DNA from: Flavobacteriales bacterium
Lineage (GTDB): Bacteria > Bacteroidota > Bacteroidia > Flavobacteriales_D > Parvicellaceae
Length of the DNA stretch: 38,771 nt
NCBI GenBank assembly: GCA_016780365.1
Contig: JADHMB010000011.1
Location: 1 to 38,771 of the forward strand
Reading direction: 5' to 3'
Shown here: positions 1 to 6,671 of the stretch, piece after piece
How positions within the stretch are numbered: the first letter of the stretch is position 1
Layout of the letters: every line of letters starts with the position of its first letter
The notes under the pieces: model-generated
Seen by the model: only the letters and a program-made list of their open reading frames with translations
Databases searched by the model: none
What the model was told of the DNA's origin: nothing
Position numbers and translations under genes: made by a program

Positions 1-285
1 ATTGCAGTTACTTGTGAAAGTAAAGTAGAAGACTACTATATTTATCCTAATCCAACTACCAATAGAATTTCTGTAGAGTTTGAAATGGAATATTACCAGG
101 GCGATGATATTAAGTTAGTTTTAAGAGACTTTAAAGGATCAATAGTAAAATCAAATTCAATTGAACTTAATAGAGGATATAACTATTTTGAGGTTGATTT
201 AAATGATATTCCCAATGGAATTTATACAGTCGGATATTTAGGAACAAAGAACCACATCCCTTTAAAAAGAGTAATTAAACTTTAA
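1..285 (+). CDS. C-terminal end of a T9SS-secreted protein (partial)
   Basis: The frame is open from the first base of the window to the stop at 285, so this is the 3' end of a longer gene. About 94 residues are visible. The region around residues 13-19 reads YIYPNPT, followed by short beta strands, a central FKGSIVK strand, a PNGIYTV strand and a basic last strand ending in VIKL. This is the layout of a type A T9SS C-terminal sorting domain, which takes proteins across the outer membrane in Bacteroidota and is removed or linked to the surface. Nothing of the functional part is inside the window, so its activity is unknown. It converges with the regulator gene, with only four bases between the two stops. 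An internal ATG at 85 is not the start, because the sorting motif lies before it. Confidence 0.85.
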   Translation: MAVTCESKVEDYYIYPNPTTNRISVEFEMEYYQGDDIKLVLRDFKGSIVKSNSIELNRGYNYFEVDLNDIPNGIYTVGYLGTKNHIPLKRVIKL

Positions 286-289
286 TAGT

Positions 290-985
290 TTAGAATTCAA
301 ATTTAAAGAACCCACTTTCTAGGTAGGTTTCGTATCTTTTTTTATTGAATTTGTAGTAATTGGCAGGTTTGTGAGCTACTCCCGACTGCTTTTCTTCCAA
401 TTTGTCTAAAATATTTAGATTAATAATTTTTCTTCTGAAGTTTCTATTGTCGATTTTCTTGTTAAAGATGGCTTCATAAAGTTTTAGCATTTGGTTTAGC
501 GTGAATTTTTCTGGGAGTAAATTAAATCCTATCGGTTTTATTTTAGTATTTGATCTAAGGAATTCAATACTGCTATTAAGAATTTTTAAATGGTCAAACG
601 GTAGTTTTTTTATGCTATTTAATGGCATCCATTTTGCATTTTTAGCAAACGAGGATGGATTAAGTTCGTAATCTGACATTCTTATTAAAGAATAATACCC
701 AACCGTAATCACTCTAGCATTTGGAATACTTCTAACGGCTTTTAACCAGGGTTGGTCTTCTTTCTTTTTAATTCTATCTGGATCTCCAAATGCGCCAAAT
801 TGCTCTAGGTAGATGACCGATAGTCCAGTTAGTTCCTTTAATACTCTTTCAGCAGCCATGTCAAGATTTTCATCGTCACGTATTAAATTTCCAGGTAAAG
901 CATATTCTGAAATCACATTTTTTAATTGATTTTCTCTGTCAATAAGTAATACATAAATCTGATCCCCGTTAAACCCAAAAATCAC
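290..985 (-). CDS. Nudix-family transcriptional regulator (NrtR/AraR type)
   Basis: An N-terminal Nudix-fold domain (about residues 1-140) is followed by a winged-helix DNA-binding domain (about 150-225) with the family pattern RNFRRKI. In the Nudix box (residues 32-55) the catalytic core REUxEE reads R47-V-L-K-E51-L: two of three expected glutamates are lost and one residue is inserted after the first glycine. This suits a ligand sensor rather than a hydrolase. In Bacteroidota, regulators of this family control sugar catabolic genes, often by binding a pentose or other sugar-derived ligand. The gene is divergent from an amylase and has an operator-like site at its 5' end, so I infer that it controls the alpha-glucan locus and itself. 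The given start is GTG at 985, but the frame continues upstream through codons for NPNISVDC, a family-typical N terminus, to a TAA at 1051-1049. The true start is probably a non-standard codon between 1048 and 985. Confidence 0.85.
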   Translation of the reverse strand: MIFGFNGDQIYVLLIDRENQLKNVISEYALPGNLIRDDENLDMAAERVLKELTGLSVIYLEQFGAFGDPDRIKKKEDQPWLKAVRSIPNARVITVGYYSLIRMSDYELNPSSFAKNAKWMPLNSIKKLPFDHLKILNSSIEFLRSNTKIKPIGFNLLPEKFTLNQMLKLYEAIFNKKIDNRNFRRKIINLNILDKLEEKQSGVAHKPANYYKFNKKRYETYLESGFFKFEF

Positions 986-1056
986 ACAGTCTACAGAAAT
1001 GTTAGGGTTTAGTTTTGATATTTTTACTTTTTCTTTGATAATTTTTATTTAATTAC

Positions 1057-1077
1057 TTAATGTCATAATAACGCTTT
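1057..1077. promoter_or_regulatory. Predicted operator, site 1 (regulator / neopullulanase divergent region)
   Basis: The left half is TTAATGT, the spacer CATAATA and the right half ACGCTTT. It matches the reverse complement of the site at 6603-6623 at 17 of 21 positions, with an identical 7-base spacer. It lies just upstream of the Nudix regulator's reading frame and 51 bases before the ATG of the GH13 gene at 1129. A TAACTTTT element (7 of 8 to TAnnTTTG) at 1085-1092 follows it on the plus strand. The link to the Nudix regulator is inferred from its position. Confidence 0.65.
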
Positions 1078-1084
1078 AACAATA

Positions 1085-1092
1085 TAACTTTT
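1085..1092 (+). promoter_or_regulatory. Predicted -7 promoter element of the GH13 gene
   Basis: TAACTTTT fits the Bacteroidota consensus TAnnTTTG except at the last base. It starts 8 bases after the operator end and sits 36 bases before the ATG at 1129. The operator occupies the place where a -33 element would be. The call rests mainly on matched geometry with the SusC promoter at 6632-6639. Confidence 0.4.
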
Positions 1093-1128
1093 TTTTATAT
1101 TTAAATTAAATTGTAACTATTAAATATT

Positions 1129-3024
1129 ATGCGAAGATTCCAATTACTTTTTTTAATTATAACTTTTAATTTTCATTTTTATGGACAAGATTTTTTATTT
1201 CATGTAGAGCCTTTAAATTGGTGGGTAGATATGAATTCTCCAAAATTTGAAATTCTTGTTCATGGAGATAAGGTTGGAGAGTGTGATGTTAATATTTCAG
1301 ATGAAAGAATTAAATTAATTAAAACTATTAACCTTGAAAACTCCAACTACATTGTCTTAGGAATCCAAATTCTTGAAAGATCGAAAGCATTTAGTTTCGA
1401 TATTGAGTTTTCTAAAGAAGGAAAATTATTCGAAAAGTATAATTATCAACTTTTGAAAAAGTCTAAAAGAATCCTTGCTAAGGATACATATAATTCTTCA
1501 GATGTTATTTATTTAATTACACCAGATAGATTTTCCAACGGAGACAAGAAAAATGATATTGTTTCTTCCCTTAGAGAAAAGAAAATTAATAGAAGAAAAC
1601 CTTCTTCTAGACACGGTGGTGATATTAATGGCATCATAAATCACCTAGATTATATTTCGGATATGGGTTTTACAGCTATATGGTCAACGCCTATGTTAGA
1701 AAATAACATGAAAAACCTATCTTATCATGGCTATGCTATTACAGATTTATACAAAATTGATCCTAGAATGGGAACCAATGAACTTTATAAAGAACTTTCT
1801 CTAAAGGCTAAAGAAAAAGGAATTAAACTTATCAAAGATGTTGTTCTCAATCATATAGGATCTAACCATTGGTGGATGACAGACATGCCATCTGAGGATT
1901 GGATTAACAATGCTAATATTTATAAAAACACAACTCATAACAGAGAATCACTTCATGATCCCTATGCTGTAAATATTGACAAAAAAGATTTTACTGATGG
2001 CTGGTTTGTAAAAGCTATGCCAGACTTAAATCAGAGAAATCCTATTTTAGCTCGTTATTTAATTCAGAATTCACTATGGTGGATAGAATATGCCCAATTA
2101 TCAGGATTTAGAGTAGATACTTATTCTTATTCTGATAGAGAATTTTTAAATTTTTGGAATAATACCATTCAAAATGAATACCCTGGTTTTAATATTGTGG
2201 GGGAGGAGTGGACTGTGGATAAGTCCATTTTAGGACTTTGGCAAAAGCCAAATGAGACAAAAAAGAAAGAAAATAATTCTGTAATTAATCAAAAATACCC
2301 ATCAAATATTCCATCTCTTATGGACTTTCCTTTAAACGATGCCATTATAAAATCTTTTCAGCCTAAAGAAAAGAAGTGGGATCATAGATTATCAATTTTA
2401 TATAAAAATTTAGCTCAAGATTATTTATATCCAAACCCAAAGAATATGGTAGTATTTCTTGACAATCACGATATGTCTAGAGTATATTACCAGCTTAATC
2501 ATGATTTAGATTATTGGAAAATGGCCCATTCTTTTTTGTTAACTACAAGAGGAATCCCTCAGATATATTATGGAACTGAAGTTTTAGTTTCTGACAGTTC
2601 TAAACCTGGTGATCATGGTGTTTTAAGAGAAGATTTTCCTGGAGGATGGGATCATGATAAAAAGAATGCTTTTACAGATCTTTTAACAGATAAACAGATA
2701 GAGGCTAAGGCTTTTTTGAAAAACCTTCTTAATTGGAGAAAGACTTGTTCCGCAATACATTCTGGAGGATTAAAACATTTTGCACCTTCCTTTGAAAACG
2801 AACTTTATTCTATATTAAGGTATGATAAAAGAAGTATTGTTCTATTGGTAATGAACAATGATAGCAAGAAAAAGAAAATCATTCCAAATAACTATTTTAA
2901 AGAAGTCAACTCCAAATTATCCAATAAATTAGCTGTGGATATAGTAAATGGTAAAAATTTAAATATTAATAATTCTTTTTCTATTAATTCAAAATCTTTC
3001 CTTCTTTTAGAGCTAAAGTATTAA
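1129..3024 (+). CDS. GH13 neopullulanase/cyclomaltodextrinase-like alpha-glucan hydrolase, exported
   Basis: A signal peptide of about 20 residues ends at YGQ and there is no sorting domain, so a periplasmic enzyme is likely, as for SusA. An N-terminal beta-sandwich (about 21-115) precedes the TIM barrel, which opens with YLITPDRFSNGD (128-139). Conserved GH13 regions are intact: DVVLNH (237-242), GFRVD with nucleophile D330, VGEEW with acid/base E359, and FLDNHD with D448. A C-terminal beta domain closes the protein. The expected role is to cut imported maltodextrins, cyclodextrins or pullulan-type oligosaccharides. It reads divergently from the Nudix regulator and shares the predicted operator at 1057-1077. 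Its stop overlaps that of the convergent amylase gene. GH13 membership is secure; neopullulanase versus cyclomaltodextrinase specificity is not resolved. Confidence 0.9.
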   Translation: MRRFQLLFLIITFNFHFYGQDFLFHVEPLNWWVDMNSPKFEILVHGDKVGECDVNISDERIKLIKTINLENSNYIVLGIQILERSKAFSFDIEFSKEGKLFEKYNYQLLKKSKRILAKDTYNSSDVIYLITPDRFSNGDKKNDIVSSLREKKINRRKPSSRHGGDINGIINHLDYISDMGFTAIWSTPMLENNMKNLSYHGYAITDLYKIDPRMGTNELYKELSLKAKEKGIKLIKDVVLNHIGSNHWWMTDMPSEDWINNANIYKNTTHNRESLHDPYAVNIDKKDFTDGWFVKAMPDLNQRNPILARYLIQNSLWWIEYAQLSGFRVDTYSYSDREFLNFWNNTIQNEYPGFNIVGEEWTVDKSILGLWQKPNETKKKENNSVINQKYPSNIPSLMDFPLNDAIIKSFQPKEKKWDHRLSILYKNLAQDYLYPNPKNMVVFLDNHDMSRVYYQLNHDLDYWKMAHSFLLTTRGIPQIYYGTEVLVSDSSKPGDHGVLREDFPGGWDHDKKNAFTDLLTDKQIEAKAFLKNLLNWRKTCSAIHSGGLKHFAPSFENELYSILRYDKRSIVLLVMNNDSKKKKIIPNNYFKEVNSKLSNKLAVDIVNGKNLNINNSFSINSKSFLLLELKY

Positions 3025-5774
3025 AATTTAACAAATTCTTTACTTGTTAAGTAATTGTCTTGTTCAAGAATAAGAAAGTAGTTACCAATAGATAAGTTTT
3101 CAATATTTATTTGATGTCGTTTGAATGTTCCAGTTTGTTGATATATAATTTTACCAAGAGAATTCAAAATGGTATATTTTATGTCTTTAGAATTACTTCC
3201 ATTGATTGTAATATTTAAAAAATCTCTAGACGGATTTGGGAAAATATTTACATCCCAATTGGCTATTTCATATTCATTAAATCCTAGAGTATTTAATATT
3301 TCAGGTTTGTCAAGTTTCAAATCTGTAAAAACTTTGTAATCTCCAGGATCTAAAGAGATTATGGAAGTTCCATTTATTTGAATGCTGTCTCCGCTAAAAT
3401 ATTCATACCACCAACCGTTGTGTTGAAAATCTATTGTTTTGTCTTGAGGGTTGACATCAATATTTACAATTACAACTGCATCCATACTAGGGTCATTTAA
3501 TTTCAAAGATTTTACTGCGCCATTTAAACTGTAAGTAAAGTCATCACCAGTAAAAACAGGATGTGATTTTCTAAGTTCTATGGATGCTTTGTACACATCA
3601 TACAGTCGTTTTCTACTATTTTCAGTAAAATAATTCCATAATATGGGCTTATTACAAGTTCTACATATGTAATCTATTGAAATATCATAACCAAGTTCTC
3701 CAAACTGCCAAATCATTTTAGGACCAGGTGTAGTAAGCATTAAAGCTGCCAAACCCTCAGTCCTTTTAAGTCCGTTAAGTAAGTTCTTGGCATTTTGTTG
3801 TCCTGTTGTATTCCCATAAGTAATGTTTTTATACATTATTCTTTCCTCATCATGACTTTCCATATAAGATATTAAGTGGGGTTCGTTCCACAATCTATAT
3901 TTGTAAACCCCCCAAGAAAGATTGGAATTTGCAGGATATCCCATTGCCGATTCTTGATAGCCATGGGTGACATTTCCCCATAACATCATACCATAATTGG
4001 CTAATATTTTCTCTTCATTATTATCTGCCCAATGTTCTAGAATTACGTATGCATCTGGATGTTTTGACCATATCGTATCTGCCATTCTTTTAAGAAGATT
4101 AATTCTATCATTATCGTAATTATTAGAATTGTTACTAAATCCTTTGGTGAAATCAAATCTAAATCCATCTATATGGTATTCATCTAGCCAATAATGGTTT
4201 ACTCTGTCCATAAAGTTTTTAGTTGCATCTGAAGAATGGTCAAAGTCGTAACCCCAACAATAAGGAGGATGTGGACATACTTCATTAAACCAAGGGTTAT
4301 TGGCAGCAGGTCGATTATTCAATCCATCCCAATATAAATTAACCATAGGACTTTGTCCAAAAGCTTGGTTAAATACAATATCATTTATAACAGCTATTCC
4401 TCTACCATGACAAGAGTCTATAAATGCCTTGAAATGCTCAGGTGTTCCGTAGTATTTGTCTAATGCCATATGAAAACTTGGATTATAACCCCAACTTTCA
4501 TTATTTTCAAATTCTCCAGGTGGCATTAATTCAATAGCATTAACTCCTAGTTCGGCTAAATAATCTAAAGTGTCTATTAATGTTTGGTAACTATGAGTGG
4601 AAACAAAATCCCTAACTAATAGCTCGTAAATTATCAAATCTTTATTATCTGGTGGAATAAAGTTGCTATTTGTCCAATTATAAGCAGTTTTCCCAGGTTC
4701 CATAACAGTTACAAAACCGTTGGTGTAATTCAATGGATAGGGAATGGGATTGGGATAATTAAAGCTTCCAATATTTGCGTCGTTATTAGGATCTAAAATC
4801 AATGGACTAAGTGGATCTGCAATTTTAATAACACCATCTATTAGATATTGATACGTGTATTTTCCACCAGGATTTAATCCTGAGATAGTCTTCCACCAAT
4901 AATTACTATCTGTAGATAAAGACATAAAGGAAGAAGAATTTACCATCCAGTTATTATGATCACCGATTAAATTAACTGTTGTTTTTTCTGGTGCATAAAA
5001 TTTCAAAGTAACCGTAGAGTCGTTTATATAGTTAATTCCATCTACTAATCCATTTGGTGGATCTACTAAATTTAGTGCTGGAATAACTACATAATTAACA
5101 GTATCTCTTAAAATGGTACTTCCATCATCTGCCACCAATATAATTTGATGATCGCCGGAAGAATTTATAATTATATCTTTTTCTATTACAGTTGTGTTCG
5201 TAGTATCTGCTACTAGCACTCCATTATCAAATAGTTGAAGAGTAGCATTTGAATTTGATTGTCCGCTAATAGAAATAGTGTCATTTAAATTAACTAACAA
5301 GTCGGAATATGGTTTGAAAATAGCAGCTTGAAAACCTCCATTAATTGGGTAAATAGGGTAGAATATATCCCCCATAGTTGCAGTTTTTCCTTCTAACGAA
5401 CCATCGGAGTTTCGAAATACAAATGCCAATTTAGCAACATTGGTTCCGTTTGGAAATCCATAATATTGGTCTATATCAATAACAATCTCATGTATATTAT
5501 TTCCCAAATCAGTCATAAGAACATTTGTGTCTGCTTGACCCCAATTCCCTTGGACATAAGACCAGCTACTTGGAAGTCCACTTTGAGTAACTATACCGGT
5601 ATGAGTATAAACTGGAGTTACTCCAACTAATCCGCCATTTCCCTGAGAGGCGTTATAATGAATAGTTACCACATCATTCACTGTAGGAAATGCTGGACTA
5701 ATTTGAATAATTTGAGTTATTCCAAGTTGATGAACCAATAAAAAGATGAAAATAAATGAAATTTTCTTTATCAT
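3021..5774 (-). CDS. Large multidomain GH13 alpha-amylase with T9SS sorting domain
   Basis: 917 residues: signal peptide (1-20); a module (about 21-150) resembling the small secreted protein encoded just upstream; an Ig-like segment (about 155-235); an E-set/CBM48-like glycan-binding domain with GDHNNW (250-345); a GH13 barrel (about 375-760); and a type A T9SS sorting domain (about 840-917, IFPNPSRDFLNI). The catalytic residues are D541 (GFRFDFTKG), E580 (VILEHW) and D642 (SHDEER). In region I the usual DVVxNH reads DIVFNQ, with glutamine at 470 in place of histidine. Secretion by T9SS suggests a surface or extracellular endo-acting amylase that makes oligosaccharides for SusCD. The gene follows the small binding protein after 56 bases that contain a strong terminator, so it probably depends on read-through or on a promoter inside the preceding gene. 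Confidence 0.9.
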   Translation of the reverse strand: MIKKISFIFIFLLVHQLGITQIIQISPAFPTVNDVVTIHYNASQGNGGLVGVTPVYTHTGIVTQSGLPSSWSYVQGNWGQADTNVLMTDLGNNIHEIVIDIDQYYGFPNGTNVAKLAFVFRNSDGSLEGKTATMGDIFYPIYPINGGFQAAIFKPYSDLLVNLNDTISISGQSNSNATLQLFDNGVLVADTTNTTVIEKDIIINSSGDHQIILVADDGSTILRDTVNYVVIPALNLVDPPNGLVDGINYINDSTVTLKFYAPEKTTVNLIGDHNNWMVNSSSFMSLSTDSNYWWKTISGLNPGGKYTYQYLIDGVIKIADPLSPLILDPNNDANIGSFNYPNPIPYPLNYTNGFVTVMEPGKTAYNWTNSNFIPPDNKDLIIYELLVRDFVSTHSYQTLIDTLDYLAELGVNAIELMPPGEFENNESWGYNPSFHMALDKYYGTPEHFKAFIDSCHGRGIAVINDIVFNQAFGQSPMVNLYWDGLNNRPAANNPWFNEVCPHPPYCWGYDFDHSSDATKNFMDRVNHYWLDEYHIDGFRFDFTKGFSNNSNNYDNDRINLLKRMADTIWSKHPDAYVILEHWADNNEEKILANYGMMLWGNVTHGYQESAMGYPANSNLSWGVYKYRLWNEPHLISYMESHDEERIMYKNITYGNTTGQQNAKNLLNGLKRTEGLAALMLTTPGPKMIWQFGELGYDISIDYICRTCNKPILWNYFTENSRKRLYDVYKASIELRKSHPVFTGDDFTYSLNGAVKSLKLNDPSMDAVVIVNIDVNPQDKTIDFQHNGWWYEYFSGDSIQINGTSIISLDPGDYKVFTDLKLDKPEILNTLGFNEYEIANWDVNIFPNPSRDFLNITINGSNSKDIKYTILNSLGKIIYQQTGTFKRHQINIENLSIGNYFLILEQDNYLTSKEFVKF

Positions 5775-5789
5775 ATTTCAAGATATAAA

Positions 5790-5811
5790 AAAAGCTCCCG
5801 AAGGAGCTTTT
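5790..5811 (-). terminator. Rho-independent terminator between the binding protein and the amylase
   Basis: On the minus strand AAAGCTCC, loop TTCG and GGAGCTTT form an 8-9 bp GC-cored stem with a stable UUCG-type tetraloop, followed directly by a run of T. It lies after the stop of the gene at 5831-6559 and before the start codon of the amylase at 5774. Orientation and T tract fit minus-strand transcription, so it would reduce transcription into the amylase. Confidence 0.85.
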
Positions 5812-5830
5812 AATTAAAATAAAAACTAGA

Positions 5831-6559
5831 CTATTTTACAATTAGTTTTCCTGAATTTATTTCTTTTCCAGTAATTACTTGGTAGATATAAATACCATTT
5901 GTAAGATTGGTAGTGTTGTAAGAAATAGAATGTACTCCTTTAGAGTAATTAGCTCTATTTATATTGTCCACCATTTTACCAGTAATATCAAATATTTGAA
6001 TGCTAACTTCTTTATTATTTCTTAAAATAACGTTGAAATTTGTCATTTCATTTGCAGGATTTGGTGCAACATTAATCACATCGCTTAGAGTAACTTCATT
6101 AAATCCAGTTGCTGAACATGGAGTTAAAGACGCTACATCTACCATAAAGTCTGCACAACCACCAGCTCCGTCGTCATCTTTGCCTTCATTGTCCCAAGGA
6201 CTTGTTGCTGCAGTAGTAGGTCCGCTATTATAAACAAAGTGAACTGTAGAGGCGGCAACACCATAATAAGTAGCAGGATCCATAGTTAAAGTGTAGACAT
6301 CTGATCCGTCGTTGGTTGCTTGAACAGCTGTAGCAGCATCCCAATTTATAACTGTAGACCAAGAGTCTGCACCAGAGTGAAAACCAATAGTTGCCATTCC
6401 AGATAAGCTTCCTGGAGCAGCTGCGCAGTTTAATGAGTTGTCAAAAGAGATACTAACGTCAGAACCACTTAAGCAAGCACTGATTGCAGCATTGTTTTGG
6501 GCTGTTAATCCAATAGATAAACAGCAAAAAGTAAAAAGAGAAAGGTATATTTTTTTCAT
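5831..6559 (-). CDS. Small T9SS-secreted protein, probable surface glycan-binding module
   Basis: 242 residues: signal peptide (about 1-20, ending LTAQ), one beta-rich module (about 21-150) and a type A T9SS sorting domain (about 160-242, with VAPNPANEM and LTNGIYIYQV). The middle module contains a YYG motif followed by a VHFVYNSG strand, then an acidic, glycine-rich stretch with DDDGAGG that could bind a metal. The same order (YYG, then FVFRNSDGS) occurs in the N-terminal module of the downstream amylase, so the two modules are probably related. No catalytic signature is visible. The gene diverges from susC across the predicted operator at 6603-6623 and ends in a strong terminator. A role like SusE/SusF, holding starch at the surface, is my inference from context; the family itself I do not recognise. 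Confidence 0.75.
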   Translation of the reverse strand: MKKIYLSLFTFCCLSIGLTAQNNAAISACLSGSDVSISFDNSLNCAAAPGSLSGMATIGFHSGADSWSTVINWDAATAVQATNDGSDVYTLTMDPATYYGVAASTVHFVYNSGPTTAATSPWDNEGKDDDGAGGCADFMVDVASLTPCSATGFNEVTLSDVINVAPNPANEMTNFNVILRNNKEVSIQIFDITGKMVDNINRANYSKGVHSISYNTTNLTNGIYIYQVITGKEINSGKLIVK

Positions 6560-6602
6560 GTTTTATAATTTATATTTTCTCTAATATAAAAAAAAAATAT
6601 AC

Positions 6603-6623
6603 TTAACGTTATTATGACGTTAA
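6603..6623. promoter_or_regulatory. Predicted operator, site 2 (susC divergent region)
   Basis: A perfect inverted repeat: half-sites TTAACGT (6603-6609) and ACGTTAA (6617-6623) around a 7-base spacer TATTATG. It lies between the divergent small secreted protein (start 6559) and SusC (start 6672), in the -33 region of the SusC promoter. A second copy (17 of 21) is at 1057-1077 beside the Nudix regulator. The length and symmetry suit a dimeric NrtR/AraR-type regulator. Confidence 0.75.
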
Positions 6624-6631
6624 AAAAAACT

Positions 6632-6639
6632 TAAATTTG
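6632..6639 (+). promoter_or_regulatory. -7 promoter element of the susCD operon
   Basis: TAAATTTG is an exact match to the Bacteroidota -7 consensus TAnnTTTG. It starts 9 bases after the operator end and 40 bases before the ATG of SusC. No clear TTTG -33 element is present; the operator occupies that place. Confidence 0.6.
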
Positions 6640-6671
6640 GTTCTAAGTTAATTAACCAAACATATTTTATA

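Noticed and set aside
6591-6598. A-run in the small-protein promoter as a slippage or phase-variation tract
   Set aside because: Similar A/T runs are everywhere in this AT-rich DNA and this one is outside any reading frame.
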